Below are positions 53,106 to 61,503 of a DNA stretch of 64,000 bases, piece after piece; position 1 is the first letter of the stretch, and every line of letters begins with the position of its first letter. Made by a program: the position numbers and the translations under genes. Source of the DNA: Planomicrobium sp. CPCC 101079. Lineage in GTDB: Bacteria > Bacillota > Bacilli > Bacillales_A > Planococcaceae. The notes under the pieces were generated by a model. That model did no database searches, was not told the DNA's origin, and was given only the letters and a program-made list of their open reading frames with translations. The stretch is from the NCBI RefSeq assembly GCF_007859275.1, contig NZ_VOHC01000030.1, forward strand, positions 1-64,000. Reading direction: 5' to 3'.

Positions 53106-53139
53106 AATACTATAGTATTTTTTTGCTTTTTGTTATAGA
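53106..53139 (+). promoter_or_regulatory. Palindrome and candidate -10 in the leader of the Asp-rich protein gene (gap 52936-53327)
   Basis: AATACTATAGTATT (53106-53119) is a perfect 14-bp palindrome 14 bases before TATAGA (53134-53139), covering the expected -35. It may be an operator. The rest of the gap is AT-rich; a frame starting at 53250 runs into the gene but has no ribosome binding site. Confidence 0.4.
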
Positions 53140-53327
53140 ATGAGGTTGCGAATATCAAATAACTATTATTTATTAATAATTACAGAAATATTCTATTTCT
53201 GTTTTTAATACCCAATTTAAAAGGGGGTTTTATTCTCTCAAAGTGCATAATGATGAAAGTTTCAAGCTCTATGCCCCTTCAGCCTAGAGAACGAACACAA
53301 TCTAATTATGAAATGGAGAGAAAGAGA

Positions 53328-53726
53328 ATGAAAAAATACTTAATGATATTGATGGCGTTATTCTTGATATTCGGAGTCTCAACTACTACAGTACTAGCTT
53401 CTGGTGATGATTCTGACCAAGCTACTACTTATAGTAAAAAGAAACATAACGATGACGATGATGACGATGATGATGACAAAAATGACAATGATAAAAAAGG
53501 CAAAGATAAAGACGAAAAGAAAAAGTATAAAAATACCAAGTATTATTATTTCAAAAAGCATTATTACTACAAAAACGGCAAAAAACATTACTATTACAAA
53601 AAATACTACTACAAAAAACACAAAAAACATCATGGTGACGATGACGATGATGACGACGACGATGACGATGATGATGATGACGACAAAAAACATGGCAAGA
53701 AGAAACGCGGCAATGGTAAACATTAA
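53328..53726 (+). CDS. Secreted Asp-block/Tyr-Lys-block/Asp-block low-complexity protein
   Basis: This 132-residue protein starts at ATG 53328, after GGAGAG. A signal peptide (about 1-25) is followed by a run of 9 Asp (53451-53477), a Lys/Asp linker, a central block repeating Tyr-Tyr-Tyr with Lys and His, a run of 16 Asp (53637-53684) and a basic tail. The Asp runs are coded by mixed GAC and GAT codons. It matches no family I know. Such a polyanion should bind divalent cations strongly, while the aromatic-basic block could stick to glycans or surfaces. A strong terminator follows. Confidence 0.7.
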   Translation: MKKYLMILMALFLIFGVSTTTVLASGDDSDQATTYSKKKHNDDDDDDDDDKNDNDKKGKDKDEKKKYKNTKYYYFKKHYYYKNGKKHYYYKKYYYKKHKKHHGDDDDDDDDDDDDDDDDKKHGKKKRGNGKH

Positions 53727-53731
53727 TGAAT

Positions 53732-53777
53732 AAAAAAGGAACAAGCGCCTTGCTATAGCAAGGGCTTGTTCCTTTTT
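53732..53777. terminator. Bidirectional terminator
   Basis: AAAAAAGGAACAAG..CCTTGC pairs with GCAAGG..CTTGTTCCTTTTT around TATA; it ends the Asp-rich gene and the convergent dehydrogenase gene. Confidence 0.85.
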
Positions 53778-53789
53778 CTGTAAAGCCGA

Positions 53790-54689
53790 TTAATTTTCCA
53801 AAAAGTCCGGTTCAAGAAATGCAGGGTTTGGATAGCTGTAAAAGCCTTCTCCTGTTGCTTTACCGAGTTTGCCTTTATCGATATACTCGGTTTTCAACAG
53901 ATCCGCAAGCTTTCTGTACGCAGGATTGCCAGTAGCAGCAGCTTTCGCCTGGACAATATTGTAGGCGGTATTGATACCGACCACATCTAAAATAGCGAAT
54001 GGTCCGAGTGGTGCACCTGTTGCGATTCTCCATGTCTTATCAATGGTATGGACATCCGATACTTCTTTGACCAACAGCAATTCAGCTGCCTCCAGAAATG
54101 GCACTAGCAATGAATTCAAAATATAGCCAGGCTGTTCTTTATAAAGCGGAAGCGCCACCATGCCAATCGCTTTCGCGAACGCTACCAAGTCGTTGAACAC
54201 GTTCAAGTCCGTTTCCGGGTGCATCATGATTTCAGCTGTGTTGTTAATCCAAATCGTATTAGCGAAGTGCAGCGCCAAGAATTGCCCTGGGCGGCCTGTC
54301 GCTTCTGCAAATTGGCTCGGCAAAAGCGTAGATGAATTTGTCGCAAAGACCGTATGGGCTGGCGCCACTGCCCCTAATTCTTTATAGAAGCGCATTTTTA
54401 TATCTTCCACTTCAGGAATCGCTTCAATTACAAGGTCCGCGTTTGCTGCGGCTTTGGCTAAATCCGTTTGGAACGAAATTCGATTCTCGGCCGCGTCGAC
54501 CTCTTCTTGCGTCGCCCCCAAATCTTTCTTGTAATTTCCTTTCAGCTTTGCAATGCGTTCTTGCGAGCGTGCAATCGCTTCGTCGTTGATGTCGTATACT
54601 GTCACTTCAAAACCTTTAAAAGCTGTCTGGTATGCAATTTGGCTTCCTAAAACGCCGCTTCCGGCAACTGTGATCCTCTTGTAATCCAT
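53790..54689 (-). CDS. 3-hydroxyacyl-CoA dehydrogenase-family protein
   Basis: This 299-residue two-domain NAD enzyme has the Rossmann motif VAGSGVLGSQIAYQTAFKGFEVTVYDIND and LVIEAIPE, then the 3HCDH C-terminal domain (KEQPGYILNSLLVPFLEAAELLL, GAPLGPFAILDVVG). It belongs to the 3-hydroxybutyryl-CoA dehydrogenase/L-gulonate dehydrogenase branch; substrate unsettled. No fatty-acid genes are adjacent. ATG at 54689 is preferred over GTG at 54698, which sits two bases from GGAG. Confidence 0.82.
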   Translation of the reverse strand: MDYKRITVAGSGVLGSQIAYQTAFKGFEVTVYDINDEAIARSQERIAKLKGNYKKDLGATQEEVDAAENRISFQTDLAKAAANADLVIEAIPEVEDIKMRFYKELGAVAPAHTVFATNSSTLLPSQFAEATGRPGQFLALHFANTIWINNTAEIMMHPETDLNVFNDLVAFAKAIGMVALPLYKEQPGYILNSLLVPFLEAAELLLVKEVSDVHTIDKTWRIATGAPLGPFAILDVVGINTAYNIVQAKAAATGNPAYRKLADLLKTEYIDKGKLGKATGEGFYSYPNPAFLEPDFLEN

Positions 54690-54938
54690 GGATAGCACTG
54701 CTCCTTTGACTGTTTATTAAACCACTTATCCAGTATGCGCTTATAGGAGGAAATTGTAAAAAAATTGGCTTTCATCAAAACGCCCGTTACTTATAATTAC
54801 TTATTCTGCCCACACCTGTTTAGACCAACCCGAATAATGGGAATACGATACTAACTTAATAAGTGCCCGCAAAAGAAGCGAGCATATAAAAGGTCTGCAT
54901 GATAAGCTTGAATTTAAGCAAAGTGAGGAGCAAAAATC

Positions 54939-55949
54939 ATGAAAAATGAATTTACAGTTGGTGGAATTGAACTGAAATGGGATTCGGAATCGGGAGAGGT
55001 GTTATTCGAAGGCGGAGATGTCGTCTTTTTTTGGATCTCAGCGATGAAGACCTTTTTTGATTCCATCCGCGAAATATCTGGCGTCGAAGCGACAAACCTA
55101 GTGTTAGAAACTACAGGTTTCCGCCAAGGCGTCATTGTCGGCGAAGGATTCCGGGATATGAAAAACATCAATGCCACCAATGTAGTGGGATGGATTTCAA
55201 ATACTTATGCGTCAGCCGGCTGGGGGAAAGTCAAGATTGTCAAGATGGATGAAGAAACAAAACATTTCACTTTACATATACAAAATGACTGGGAATACAA
55301 ATTGAATCAATCGGACAACAAACAAAACCAGGGGATTTTTGTGCCTTCGCACTACGCTGGGGTGTTTACCGGCCTTTTCGGGCATGATTTTTGGTATGAA
55401 ATCCGCCAATATCAAAATGAAGAAAATACATACAGCATCGTGGAATATTTTCCTTCTGAAATAACCGTCCAGCAAAATATCCACGAACTGTCCAGGCGAC
55501 AGGAAGCGGAACAAATCAGACAGTTAGAGCAGCTTGTTGACCAAAACACAAAAGTACTGCAAAACTTAGTAAAAGAACTTTCTTCTCCGATTATCCCGGT
55601 GCTTGAAGGCATTATCGTGGTGCCGATGATCGGCAGCTATGACGAAGAACGGGCCGAAAATCTGATTTTCAAGACACTTGAGCATTTGCCGAAACACCAA
55701 GCGCGTTACCTGCTTTTGGATCTTACCGGGCTGACCAAGCAGATTTCTGAGCATACAGCTGAAATGATCGACAAATTAAGTGCTTCTGCCCGCCTGCTTG
55801 GGACAGAAGTTATCTTGGTCGGCGTTTCTCCGGAACTGGCGCTGCTTATCTCACAGACCTTTACCAACTTAAAGAAATTTGAATGCTTACAGTCTCTTCA
55901 GCATGGAATCTATTACGCGCTTGGGAAAAGCGGCCGCCGAATTGTATAG
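54939..55949 (+). CDS. V4R-STAS sensory protein (RsbR-like)
   Basis: This 336-residue protein has an N-terminal V4R-type domain (about 60-170; GEGFRDMKNINATNVVGWISNTYASAGWGKV, VFTGLFGHDFWYEIRQY), a coiled-coil linker (about 185-215) and a C-terminal STAS domain (about 220-336; LLLDLTGLTKQISEHTAEMI). STAS proteins of this build are stressosome components that relay a signal to the sigma-B pathway, here with a possible small-molecule sensor in place of the globin-like RsbR domain. V4R domains bind hydrophobic ligands. The start is ATG at 54939 behind AGGAG. Confidence 0.75.
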   Translation: MKNEFTVGGIELKWDSESGEVLFEGGDVVFFWISAMKTFFDSIREISGVEATNLVLETTGFRQGVIVGEGFRDMKNINATNVVGWISNTYASAGWGKVKIVKMDEETKHFTLHIQNDWEYKLNQSDNKQNQGIFVPSHYAGVFTGLFGHDFWYEIRQYQNEENTYSIVEYFPSEITVQQNIHELSRRQEAEQIRQLEQLVDQNTKVLQNLVKELSSPIIPVLEGIIVVPMIGSYDEERAENLIFKTLEHLPKHQARYLLLDLTGLTKQISEHTAEMIDKLSASARLLGTEVILVGVSPELALLISQTFTNLKKFECLQSLQHGIYYALGKSGRRIV

Positions 55950-56109
55950 GCCAATAGAAAAATTTTATAAACCTTCTTCATTAGTTGGAGACGGTTTTTA
56001 TGCATTTGCTGCAATCAGGAGTGCTCTGAATATTTTACCGAACAATCACGGGAAATAAGTGAACAGGATTTGATGGTTCCTGCTGTATGAGAACGGTATG
56101 GACAATTGA

Positions 56110-56125
56110 GCAGGCGATCGCCTGC
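56110..56125. repeat. Perfect 16-bp palindrome upstream of the SDR gene
   Basis: GCAGGCGATCGCCTGC reads the same on both strands and lies 45 bases before the start codon. It could be a repressor site. The other 220 bases between the V4R-STAS and SDR genes show no gene or clear terminator. Confidence 0.5.
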
Positions 56126-56170
56126 GTAGCAAAAGCTTTACAACAAGATTCGAAACAGGGAGCTGACAAA

Positions 56171-57070
56171 ATGGCACAAGAACTTTTAACTGGAAAAACG
56201 GCAATTGTAACAGGTGGAAATAGCGGAATTGGCTTGGAAGCGGTGAAAGTGTTCGCTGAACGCGGTGCGCGGGTCATTCTAGCAGTTCGAAATGAAGAAA
56301 AAGGAAGGGCTGCCCGTGAAGATATACTGCACGATTCTCCCCAAGCCTATATTGACGTGATGAAATTAGATCTTGCCGATCTTTCAACTGTACGGGCATT
56401 TGCCGCTCAATTTAAAAGCCGTTTTGATTCACTCGATTTGTTGGTCAATAACGCCGGGGTGATGACTCCCCCGCTATCAAAAACGAAAGACGGATTCGAG
56501 CTGCAGTTCGGCAGCAATCACCTCGGCCATTTCGCGCTTACTGGCCTGCTTTTGCCGCTGCTCACGAAAACGCCGGATTCTCGTATAGTCACGGTCAGCA
56601 GCCTGGCTCATAAAGGAGCAGCCATGGACTTTGAGAACTTAGATGGTTCAAAAGGCTATAAAGCGATGAAGTTTTATGGCCAAAGCAAGCTGGCAAATTT
56701 ATTATTCGCGATGGAACTGGACAAACGATTGAAAGCCCATGGTTTCTCCACCAAAAGCTTTGCTTGCCATCCTGGGATTTCTGCGACAAATCTCTTTAAA
56801 TTCGGCAAACGGGACGCACCCGAGATTTTAAAAAAAGTCGCCAACCGGCTTCTTCAGCCTCCTGCTATGGGGGCGCTGCCCACCATCTACGCTGCGACTG
56901 AATCCTCGCTGAATGGCGGCGAATACATCGGACCTGACGGCAAAGGCCAACGAAAAGGCTTTCCGGCAATCGACACTCCCCATTCATCCGCAAACAATGA
57001 GGCTGCATCGAAAAAACTATGGGAAATCTCCGAAGAACTGACAGGTGTGAAGTTCGATTTTACAAATTAG
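56171..57070 (+). CDS. Retinol-dehydrogenase-like short-chain dehydrogenase
   Basis: This 299-residue SDR has the cofactor motif TGGNSGIG with a following Arg in AVRNEEKG, LVNNAGV, the catalytic Ser in TVSSLAH and YGQSK (Tyr-x-x-x-Lys). The long C-terminal half (LKKVANRLLQPPAMGALPTIYAATESSLNGGEYIGPDG) fits retinol dehydrogenase/WWOX-like SDRs common in bacteria. Substrate unknown. The start is ATG at 56171, eight bases after GGGAG; an upstream ATG at 56087 has no ribosome binding site. Confidence 0.85.
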   Translation: MAQELLTGKTAIVTGGNSGIGLEAVKVFAERGARVILAVRNEEKGRAAREDILHDSPQAYIDVMKLDLADLSTVRAFAAQFKSRFDSLDLLVNNAGVMTPPLSKTKDGFELQFGSNHLGHFALTGLLLPLLTKTPDSRIVTVSSLAHKGAAMDFENLDGSKGYKAMKFYGQSKLANLLFAMELDKRLKAHGFSTKSFACHPGISATNLFKFGKRDAPEILKKVANRLLQPPAMGALPTIYAATESSLNGGEYIGPDGKGQRKGFPAIDTPHSSANNEAASKKLWEISEELTGVKFDFTN

Positions 57071-57182
57071 GACCAGATCTATTCCCAAAACAGCATAAGA
57101 TTTCCTCCCAGCAAGGCTTACTTTTGGGGAATCGGGTATAAGAATAAGGCAAGGTTGCTTTTCATAAAAAGGAGGTAATGTC

Positions 57183-57536
57183 TTGGAATATCAACTTACA
57201 ATTCGATTGACGAGTGAAAAGAAAGGCTATTTTTGGCTTTTCGAAAGTGAAGAAGACACAATATCCATTTTTAATGAAGTTGTTAAAACGTTTGAGCAAT
57301 ACGAGCCCAATGACATGGACGTATTCATGCAAGAAAAAAGAAGAGAAATTGAGGAAACTGGAGAAACGCATGCAGTTCAAATTGACGTGACCAAAAATGA
57401 AAAGCATGTCGTCGTCCGTTCTGCCGCTTATAACGAAATGTGGTATGAAGGACAGCATTTTGAAGATATCTTCAATATCCTTACTGAACGGCTAGGAAGG
57501 GCACAAGAATTAGAGTTTGATTCTACTGCCACATAA
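57183..57536 (+). CDS. Small uncharacterised protein
   Basis: This 117-residue soluble protein has an acidic helical middle (EEDTISIFNEVVKTFEQYEPNDMDVFMQEKRREIEETGE) and beta strands at each end (EYQLTIRLTSEKKGYFWLFES; HAVQIDVTKNEKHVVVRSA). It begins with TTG at 57183, seven bases after AAGGAGG. I do not recognise the family. It is preceded and followed by free-standing genes and ended by a good terminator. Confidence 0.65.
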   Translation: MEYQLTIRLTSEKKGYFWLFESEEDTISIFNEVVKTFEQYEPNDMDVFMQEKRREIEETGETHAVQIDVTKNEKHVVVRSAAYNEMWYEGQHFEDIFNILTERLGRAQELEFDSTAT

Positions 57537-57552
57537 CCAAACTTTTATCTTC

Positions 57553-57588
57553 CCCCTTTGGCTCTTACATCTGCCAAAGGGGATTTTT
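57553..57588 (+). terminator. Terminator after the small protein gene
   Basis: CCCCTTTGGC pairs perfectly with GCCAAAGGGG around 10 bases, then ATTTTT. Confidence 0.85.
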
Positions 57589-57713
57589 GCATGAGAAAGG
57601 CTGCTCGGCCAAGTAAAGCAATCCATTAACATTTCTGCCATTAAAGCATATAATAAACTTTGTGTGTTTTATTTGATAAATGGCAAAACCATTGCTTATT
57701 TGGAGGAGATTGT

Positions 57714-58625
57714 TTGAACGCAAAAGCTTTTTCACTGGCATTATTTTCGATTGTTATATGGGGATCTTCATTTGCAGCCATCCGCGTTAGTTTACAAGGC
57801 GGATATGACGCGGGCCAGAACGTGCTTGTCCGCTTTTCGGTTGCCTCCCTTCTTTTTCTTATATATGCGCTGTGGCCCGGGACAAAATTCCGCTTGCCGC
57901 AAACAGGTGATGCCGTTCGGATTCTCCTACTGGGCTGGATCGGAATCAGCGTCTATCATATTTGCGTCACGTTTGGCATGGAAACTATCTCAGCCGGAAC
58001 TGCAGGTATGCTGGTCGGTTCAGGTCCAATCTTCACAGCATTAATCGCAGCGTTCGTATTAAAAGAGCGCTTGACTGGACTTGGCTGGCTCGGACTTGGC
58101 ATTGGCTTTATCGGCATTCTCTTTATCGCCTTTGGCTCTGCAGGTGCTTCATTGACTTTAACAAGCGGCGCATTGCTCGTGCTAGTCGCCGCTTTTGCCA
58201 CGTCTGTTTTTTTCGTTTTCCAAAAACCATTGTTCGCCCGCTATTCAGCTATTGAATTGACCGCCTATTTCACTTGGGCCGGCACGTTGCCATTTTTTAT
58301 TTTTTCACCAGGAATTTTTACAGCACTTCAGAATGCAACGATGGAAGCCCATTTGTCCGCTCTGTACGTCGGAGTTTTTCCAGCGGCTGTTGCATATGTC
58401 ACTTGGTCGACCGCACTGTCGATGGAAAATGCAAGCTCGGTTTCAAGTCTTATTTATTTGGAGCCGGCAGTCGCCATTATCGTCGCTTGGCTATGGCTTC
58501 ATGAATTGCCGACCTCACTGGCACTTGTAGGCGGCGTCATCGCTATTGCTGGCGTGATCATCGTCAATGCGCTCGGCAGAAAAAGCCGAAGCGTTTCGAG
58601 GAAGACCGCGGAATCTTCTATCTAA
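57714..58625 (+). CDS. EamA/DMT-superfamily transporter
   Basis: This 303-residue membrane protein has ten predicted segments in two EamA repeats (about 5-140 and 150-295), with SIVIWGSSFAAIRVSLQGG in the first and VSSLIYLEPAVAIIVAWLWLHE in the second. DMT transporters export metabolites such as amino acids or drugs; the substrate cannot be read here. The start is TTG at 57714 behind GGAGGAG. Single gene. Confidence 0.87.
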   Translation: MNAKAFSLALFSIVIWGSSFAAIRVSLQGGYDAGQNVLVRFSVASLLFLIYALWPGTKFRLPQTGDAVRILLLGWIGISVYHICVTFGMETISAGTAGMLVGSGPIFTALIAAFVLKERLTGLGWLGLGIGFIGILFIAFGSAGASLTLTSGALLVLVAAFATSVFFVFQKPLFARYSAIELTAYFTWAGTLPFFIFSPGIFTALQNATMEAHLSALYVGVFPAAVAYVTWSTALSMENASSVSSLIYLEPAVAIIVAWLWLHELPTSLALVGGVIAIAGVIIVNALGRKSRSVSRKTAESSI

Positions 58626-58635
58626 GAAGCAACCC

Positions 58636-58675
58636 AAAAGACAAGCCCCCGAATATACAGGGGGCTTGTCTTTTT
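58636..58675. terminator. Bidirectional terminator before araR
   Basis: AAAAGACAAGCCCCC pairs perfectly with GGGGGCTTGTCTTTT around 9 bases. Confidence 0.9.
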
Positions 58676-58716
58676 AGGTAGTGATTAAATTTACGTTTAA
58701 ACTGAGGTTAGCCCAC

Positions 58717-59841
58717 TCATGCCAAGGTCTCAACAGAATTCAAATCTTTTGTCGAACTTCTTACTATAAGTTCCGGTTCATACACTTTTGAACTGGCGCT
58801 GAAACTGGTTGTTTTCTTATTTTTTGCCTTAACCAAATCGACAATCGCTCCGGCAGCCAGTTCTCCCATTTCGCTTTTCGGATGGGCAATGGAGGTTAAT
58901 TTCACTTCTGAAATTTCGGCCAGCATTGAATCATCATGACCGACCATTGAAATTTCTTCAGGAACACGGATATTTTTGACGCGCAGCAATTCCAGCAATC
59001 TCATAGCCAGTTCGTCGTTATAACAAACCAAGCCTGTTATTGAATGGTTGTTCGAAGCAAGAAGCTTCTCCAATTCCTCGATAGGTTTTGAGTTTTTTTC
59101 CTCTGTTTTGTAGGTGATGATGTGAGACGGCTTAATAGGGATATTGTATTGCCTATGGGCTTTTAAAAAACCTTTCATCCGTCTTACCCCTTGTGTATCG
59201 TCTGTTTTAAAACAGCCGACAATATTGCTGTGCCCCAGTTTAATCAAATGCTCCGTCTGCAAAAACCCACCTTTTTCATCATCCATGACGATGCTTATCG
59301 GCTCTAGTTCGTCATAGTAAGCATTGATCATAATGTAGGGAATCGAAAGTTGTTCCAATTTTAAGTAGTAGGCGATATTCGGATTTGAATAGGCACTCTT
59401 TGTCGGCTCGACAATGACGCCATCGAACTGTTGGGAAAGAATTTTCTCCAAAACTGTCCGCTCTATTTCATGGTCGTTGTTTGTACTAAATATACTGACC
59501 TGATAACCTTCTTCACTGAGTTTCATTTCCGCACCCCTGATAATTGATGGAAAAATATAATCTGAAAGATACGTAGTTACAATCGCAATGTTTTTCTGGG
59601 CATTCGAACTTTGAGTAGTTTCAAACATGCTGCGGTCTGCGCAAAACGTCCCCGATCCCTGCTGCCGGTAAAGCCAGCCAGTCGACACTAAATCGCCAAT
59701 TGCCAATCTAACCGTATGGCGGCTCACGCCAAACTCTTTCATCAATTCACTTTCCGAACTTATTTTTTCGTTCGGTTTATAGATTCCATCTAAAATCTTT
59801 GCTTTTATCGCTTGTTTTACCATATTGTATTTGGTCGTCAT
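58717..59841 (-). CDS. araR: Arabinose repressor AraR
   Basis: This 374-residue chimeric regulator has an N-terminal GntR helix-turn-helix (about 1-70; SSESELMKEFGVSRHTVRLAIGDLVSTGWLYRQQGSGTF) fused to a LacI-type effector domain (about 80-365), the build unique to AraR. In B. subtilis it binds TGTACGTACA-type boxes and lets go when L-arabinose is present. It follows araDBA on the same strand after a terminator, and paired boxes occur upstream of araD. The start is ATG at 59841 behind GAGGTAATAATT. An upstream in-frame start at 59889 is not supported. Confidence 0.93.
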   Translation of the reverse strand: MTTKYNMVKQAIKAKILDGIYKPNEKISSESELMKEFGVSRHTVRLAIGDLVSTGWLYRQQGSGTFCADRSMFETTQSSNAQKNIAIVTTYLSDYIFPSIIRGAEMKLSEEGYQVSIFSTNNDHEIERTVLEKILSQQFDGVIVEPTKSAYSNPNIAYYLKLEQLSIPYIMINAYYDELEPISIVMDDEKGGFLQTEHLIKLGHSNIVGCFKTDDTQGVRRMKGFLKAHRQYNIPIKPSHIITYKTEEKNSKPIEELEKLLASNNHSITGLVCYNDELAMRLLELLRVKNIRVPEEISMVGHDDSMLAEISEVKLTSIAHPKSEMGELAAGAIVDLVKAKNKKTTSFSASSKVYEPELIVRSSTKDLNSVETLA

Positions 59842-59953
59842 AATTATTACCTCAATTCGCAAGAGTTTAAATGGAAGCCGCAAACTCATTCGTACATGTT
59901 AAACATACCATATCTTATCGCTAAAGCACATTAATGCATTTCTCCATATGCAT

Positions 59954-59988
59954 AAAGACTTGCCGGTTACTTTACGGCAAGCCTTTTT
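59954..59988 (-). terminator. Terminator after araA
   Basis: GGCTTGCCG pairs with CGGCAAGTC (one G-U pair) around nine bases on the minus strand, followed by TTTATG. It separates araDBA from araR. Confidence 0.75.
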
Positions 59989-60001
59989 GCACAAAGTGTT
60001 C

Positions 60002-61486
60002 TTATCGCCAAACAGCTTCGCTCAATTTCAATTCGTTTCTCAGCTGTTTAACGTTCGTATCCTTATCAATAATTACGCATTCAATGTTGACCATGTTAGC
60101 GAATTCAAACAGTTGATCAGCTGACACAGCATTTGAAAATACCGTATGGTGGGCTCCTCCTGCGTAAATCCAAGACTCAATCGCTTCACCTAAAGACGGT
60201 TCCGGTTTCCAGAGCACTTTGGCAACCGGCAAATTTGGCGTTTCTTCCAACTGATGTTCCGCTTGAACTTCGTTTACCACAAGACGGTACCTGCCGCCCA
60301 ATTCGATCAAAGAAGCTACTACCGCTTGGCCGCCCTGGCCATCAAAAACCAAACGGGCTGGGTCAGCTTTTTGACCCATAACAAGCGGCTGTACAACCAC
60401 CTTAGGCTTTGTAGCTGCAATAGTAGGGCAAATTTCCAGCATATGCGATCCCAATACCATTTCATTTTCAGGGTCTAAGTGGTACGTATAATCTTCCATA
60501 AAAGAAGTCCCTTTGTTTTCGGCTATTATTTTCATCATTCGCAGTAAAGCCGCCGTTCTCCAGTCGCCTTCACCGGCAAAACCGTAGCCTTCTGCCATAA
60601 GACGCTGCGCGGCTAAGCCCGGAAGCTGCTTCATGCCATGCAGATCTTCAAAGTTTGTTGTAAATGCATTGTAATTTCGCTCGGATAAAAATCTCTTCAA
60701 GCCTAATTCAATACGGGCCTGTTCCAAAATAGCGTCCCTAATTTCACCTGGCTCCTCAGCTTCTTGAGGCAGATCATACTGCTCTTCATATTCCTTATAC
60801 AACTTCTCTATTTCTTCCTGAGGCACTTTTTCTATTTCTTCTACTAAATCGCCAATTCCATAATAGTCTACTGTCCAGCCAAATTTAATCTGCGCTTCCA
60901 CTTTGTCGCCATCTGTGACAGCGACATTGCGCATATTATCGCCGAAGCGCGCTACTCGGATATTCGCTCCTTCTGTAACTGCTATTGACGTCTTCATCCA
61001 AGCATCGATTTTTTTTGTGACACCGTCATTCTTCCAATGGCCTGCAACTACTTTTCGGGCAATTCCCATTCGAGTGCCCATAAACCCGTATTCACGGTCT
61101 CCGTGAGCAGACTGATTCAAATTCATAAAATCCATGTCAATTTCCTTCCACGGAATATCCCGGTTAAATTGAGTATTCAAATGGAGCAGTGGCTTTTGCA
61201 ATACCGTAAGGCCTGAAATCCACAGTTTAGCCGGAGAAAATGTGTGCATCCACGTGATGACCCCTGCACAATTTTCATCGCTATTTGCCTCTAACATAAC
61301 TTTCCTGACATCAGCTGCGTTGGTTAAGATGGATTTGAAAATAATGTTTGAGGTGATATTTTGATTTTTGTTCAATTCTTCGCAAATAATTTTCGAATTG
61401 TTTTCAACTTCTTTAAGAACTTCTTCACCGTAAAGGTGCTGGCTTCCTGTCAGAAACCAAAATTCATAAGGTTTAATTTCAATCAT
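60002..61486 (-). CDS. araA: L-arabinose isomerase
   Basis: This 494-residue enzyme converts L-arabinose to L-ribulose, using Mn2+, and has the length of bacterial AraA. Hallmarks are the N-terminal EFWFLTGSQHLYG, CAGVITWMHTFSPAKLW, GEGDWRTAALLR, DYTYHLDPENEMVLGSHMLEICP and the C-terminal AGGAHHTVFS. Metal-binding Glu and His residues of the family lie in those blocks. The start is ATG at 61486, after CGGAGGAG, 17 bases past araB. Last gene of the araDBA operon. Confidence 0.97.
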   Translation of the reverse strand: MIEIKPYEFWFLTGSQHLYGEEVLKEVENNSKIICEELNKNQNITSNIIFKSILTNAADVRKVMLEANSDENCAGVITWMHTFSPAKLWISGLTVLQKPLLHLNTQFNRDIPWKEIDMDFMNLNQSAHGDREYGFMGTRMGIARKVVAGHWKNDGVTKKIDAWMKTSIAVTEGANIRVARFGDNMRNVAVTDGDKVEAQIKFGWTVDYYGIGDLVEEIEKVPQEEIEKLYKEYEEQYDLPQEAEEPGEIRDAILEQARIELGLKRFLSERNYNAFTTNFEDLHGMKQLPGLAAQRLMAEGYGFAGEGDWRTAALLRMMKIIAENKGTSFMEDYTYHLDPENEMVLGSHMLEICPTIAATKPKVVVQPLVMGQKADPARLVFDGQGGQAVVASLIELGGRYRLVVNEVQAEHQLEETPNLPVAKVLWKPEPSLGEAIESWIYAGGAHHTVFSNAVSADQLFEFANMVNIECVIIDKDTNVKQLRNELKLSEAVWR

Positions 61487-61503
61487 GCAATCTCCTCCGA
61501 TAA

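Noticed and set aside
53451-53684. Tandem repeats considered as a CRISPR or satellite array
   Set aside because: The repeats are GAC/GAT codons inside one reading frame, with no spacer structure.
53394-53744. Minus-strand frame of 116 codons rich in Ile, Val and Phe
   Set aside because: It is the mirror of the Asp/Lys/Tyr coding repeats, with no ribosome binding site; reverse complements of GAY and AAA codons give hydrophobic runs.
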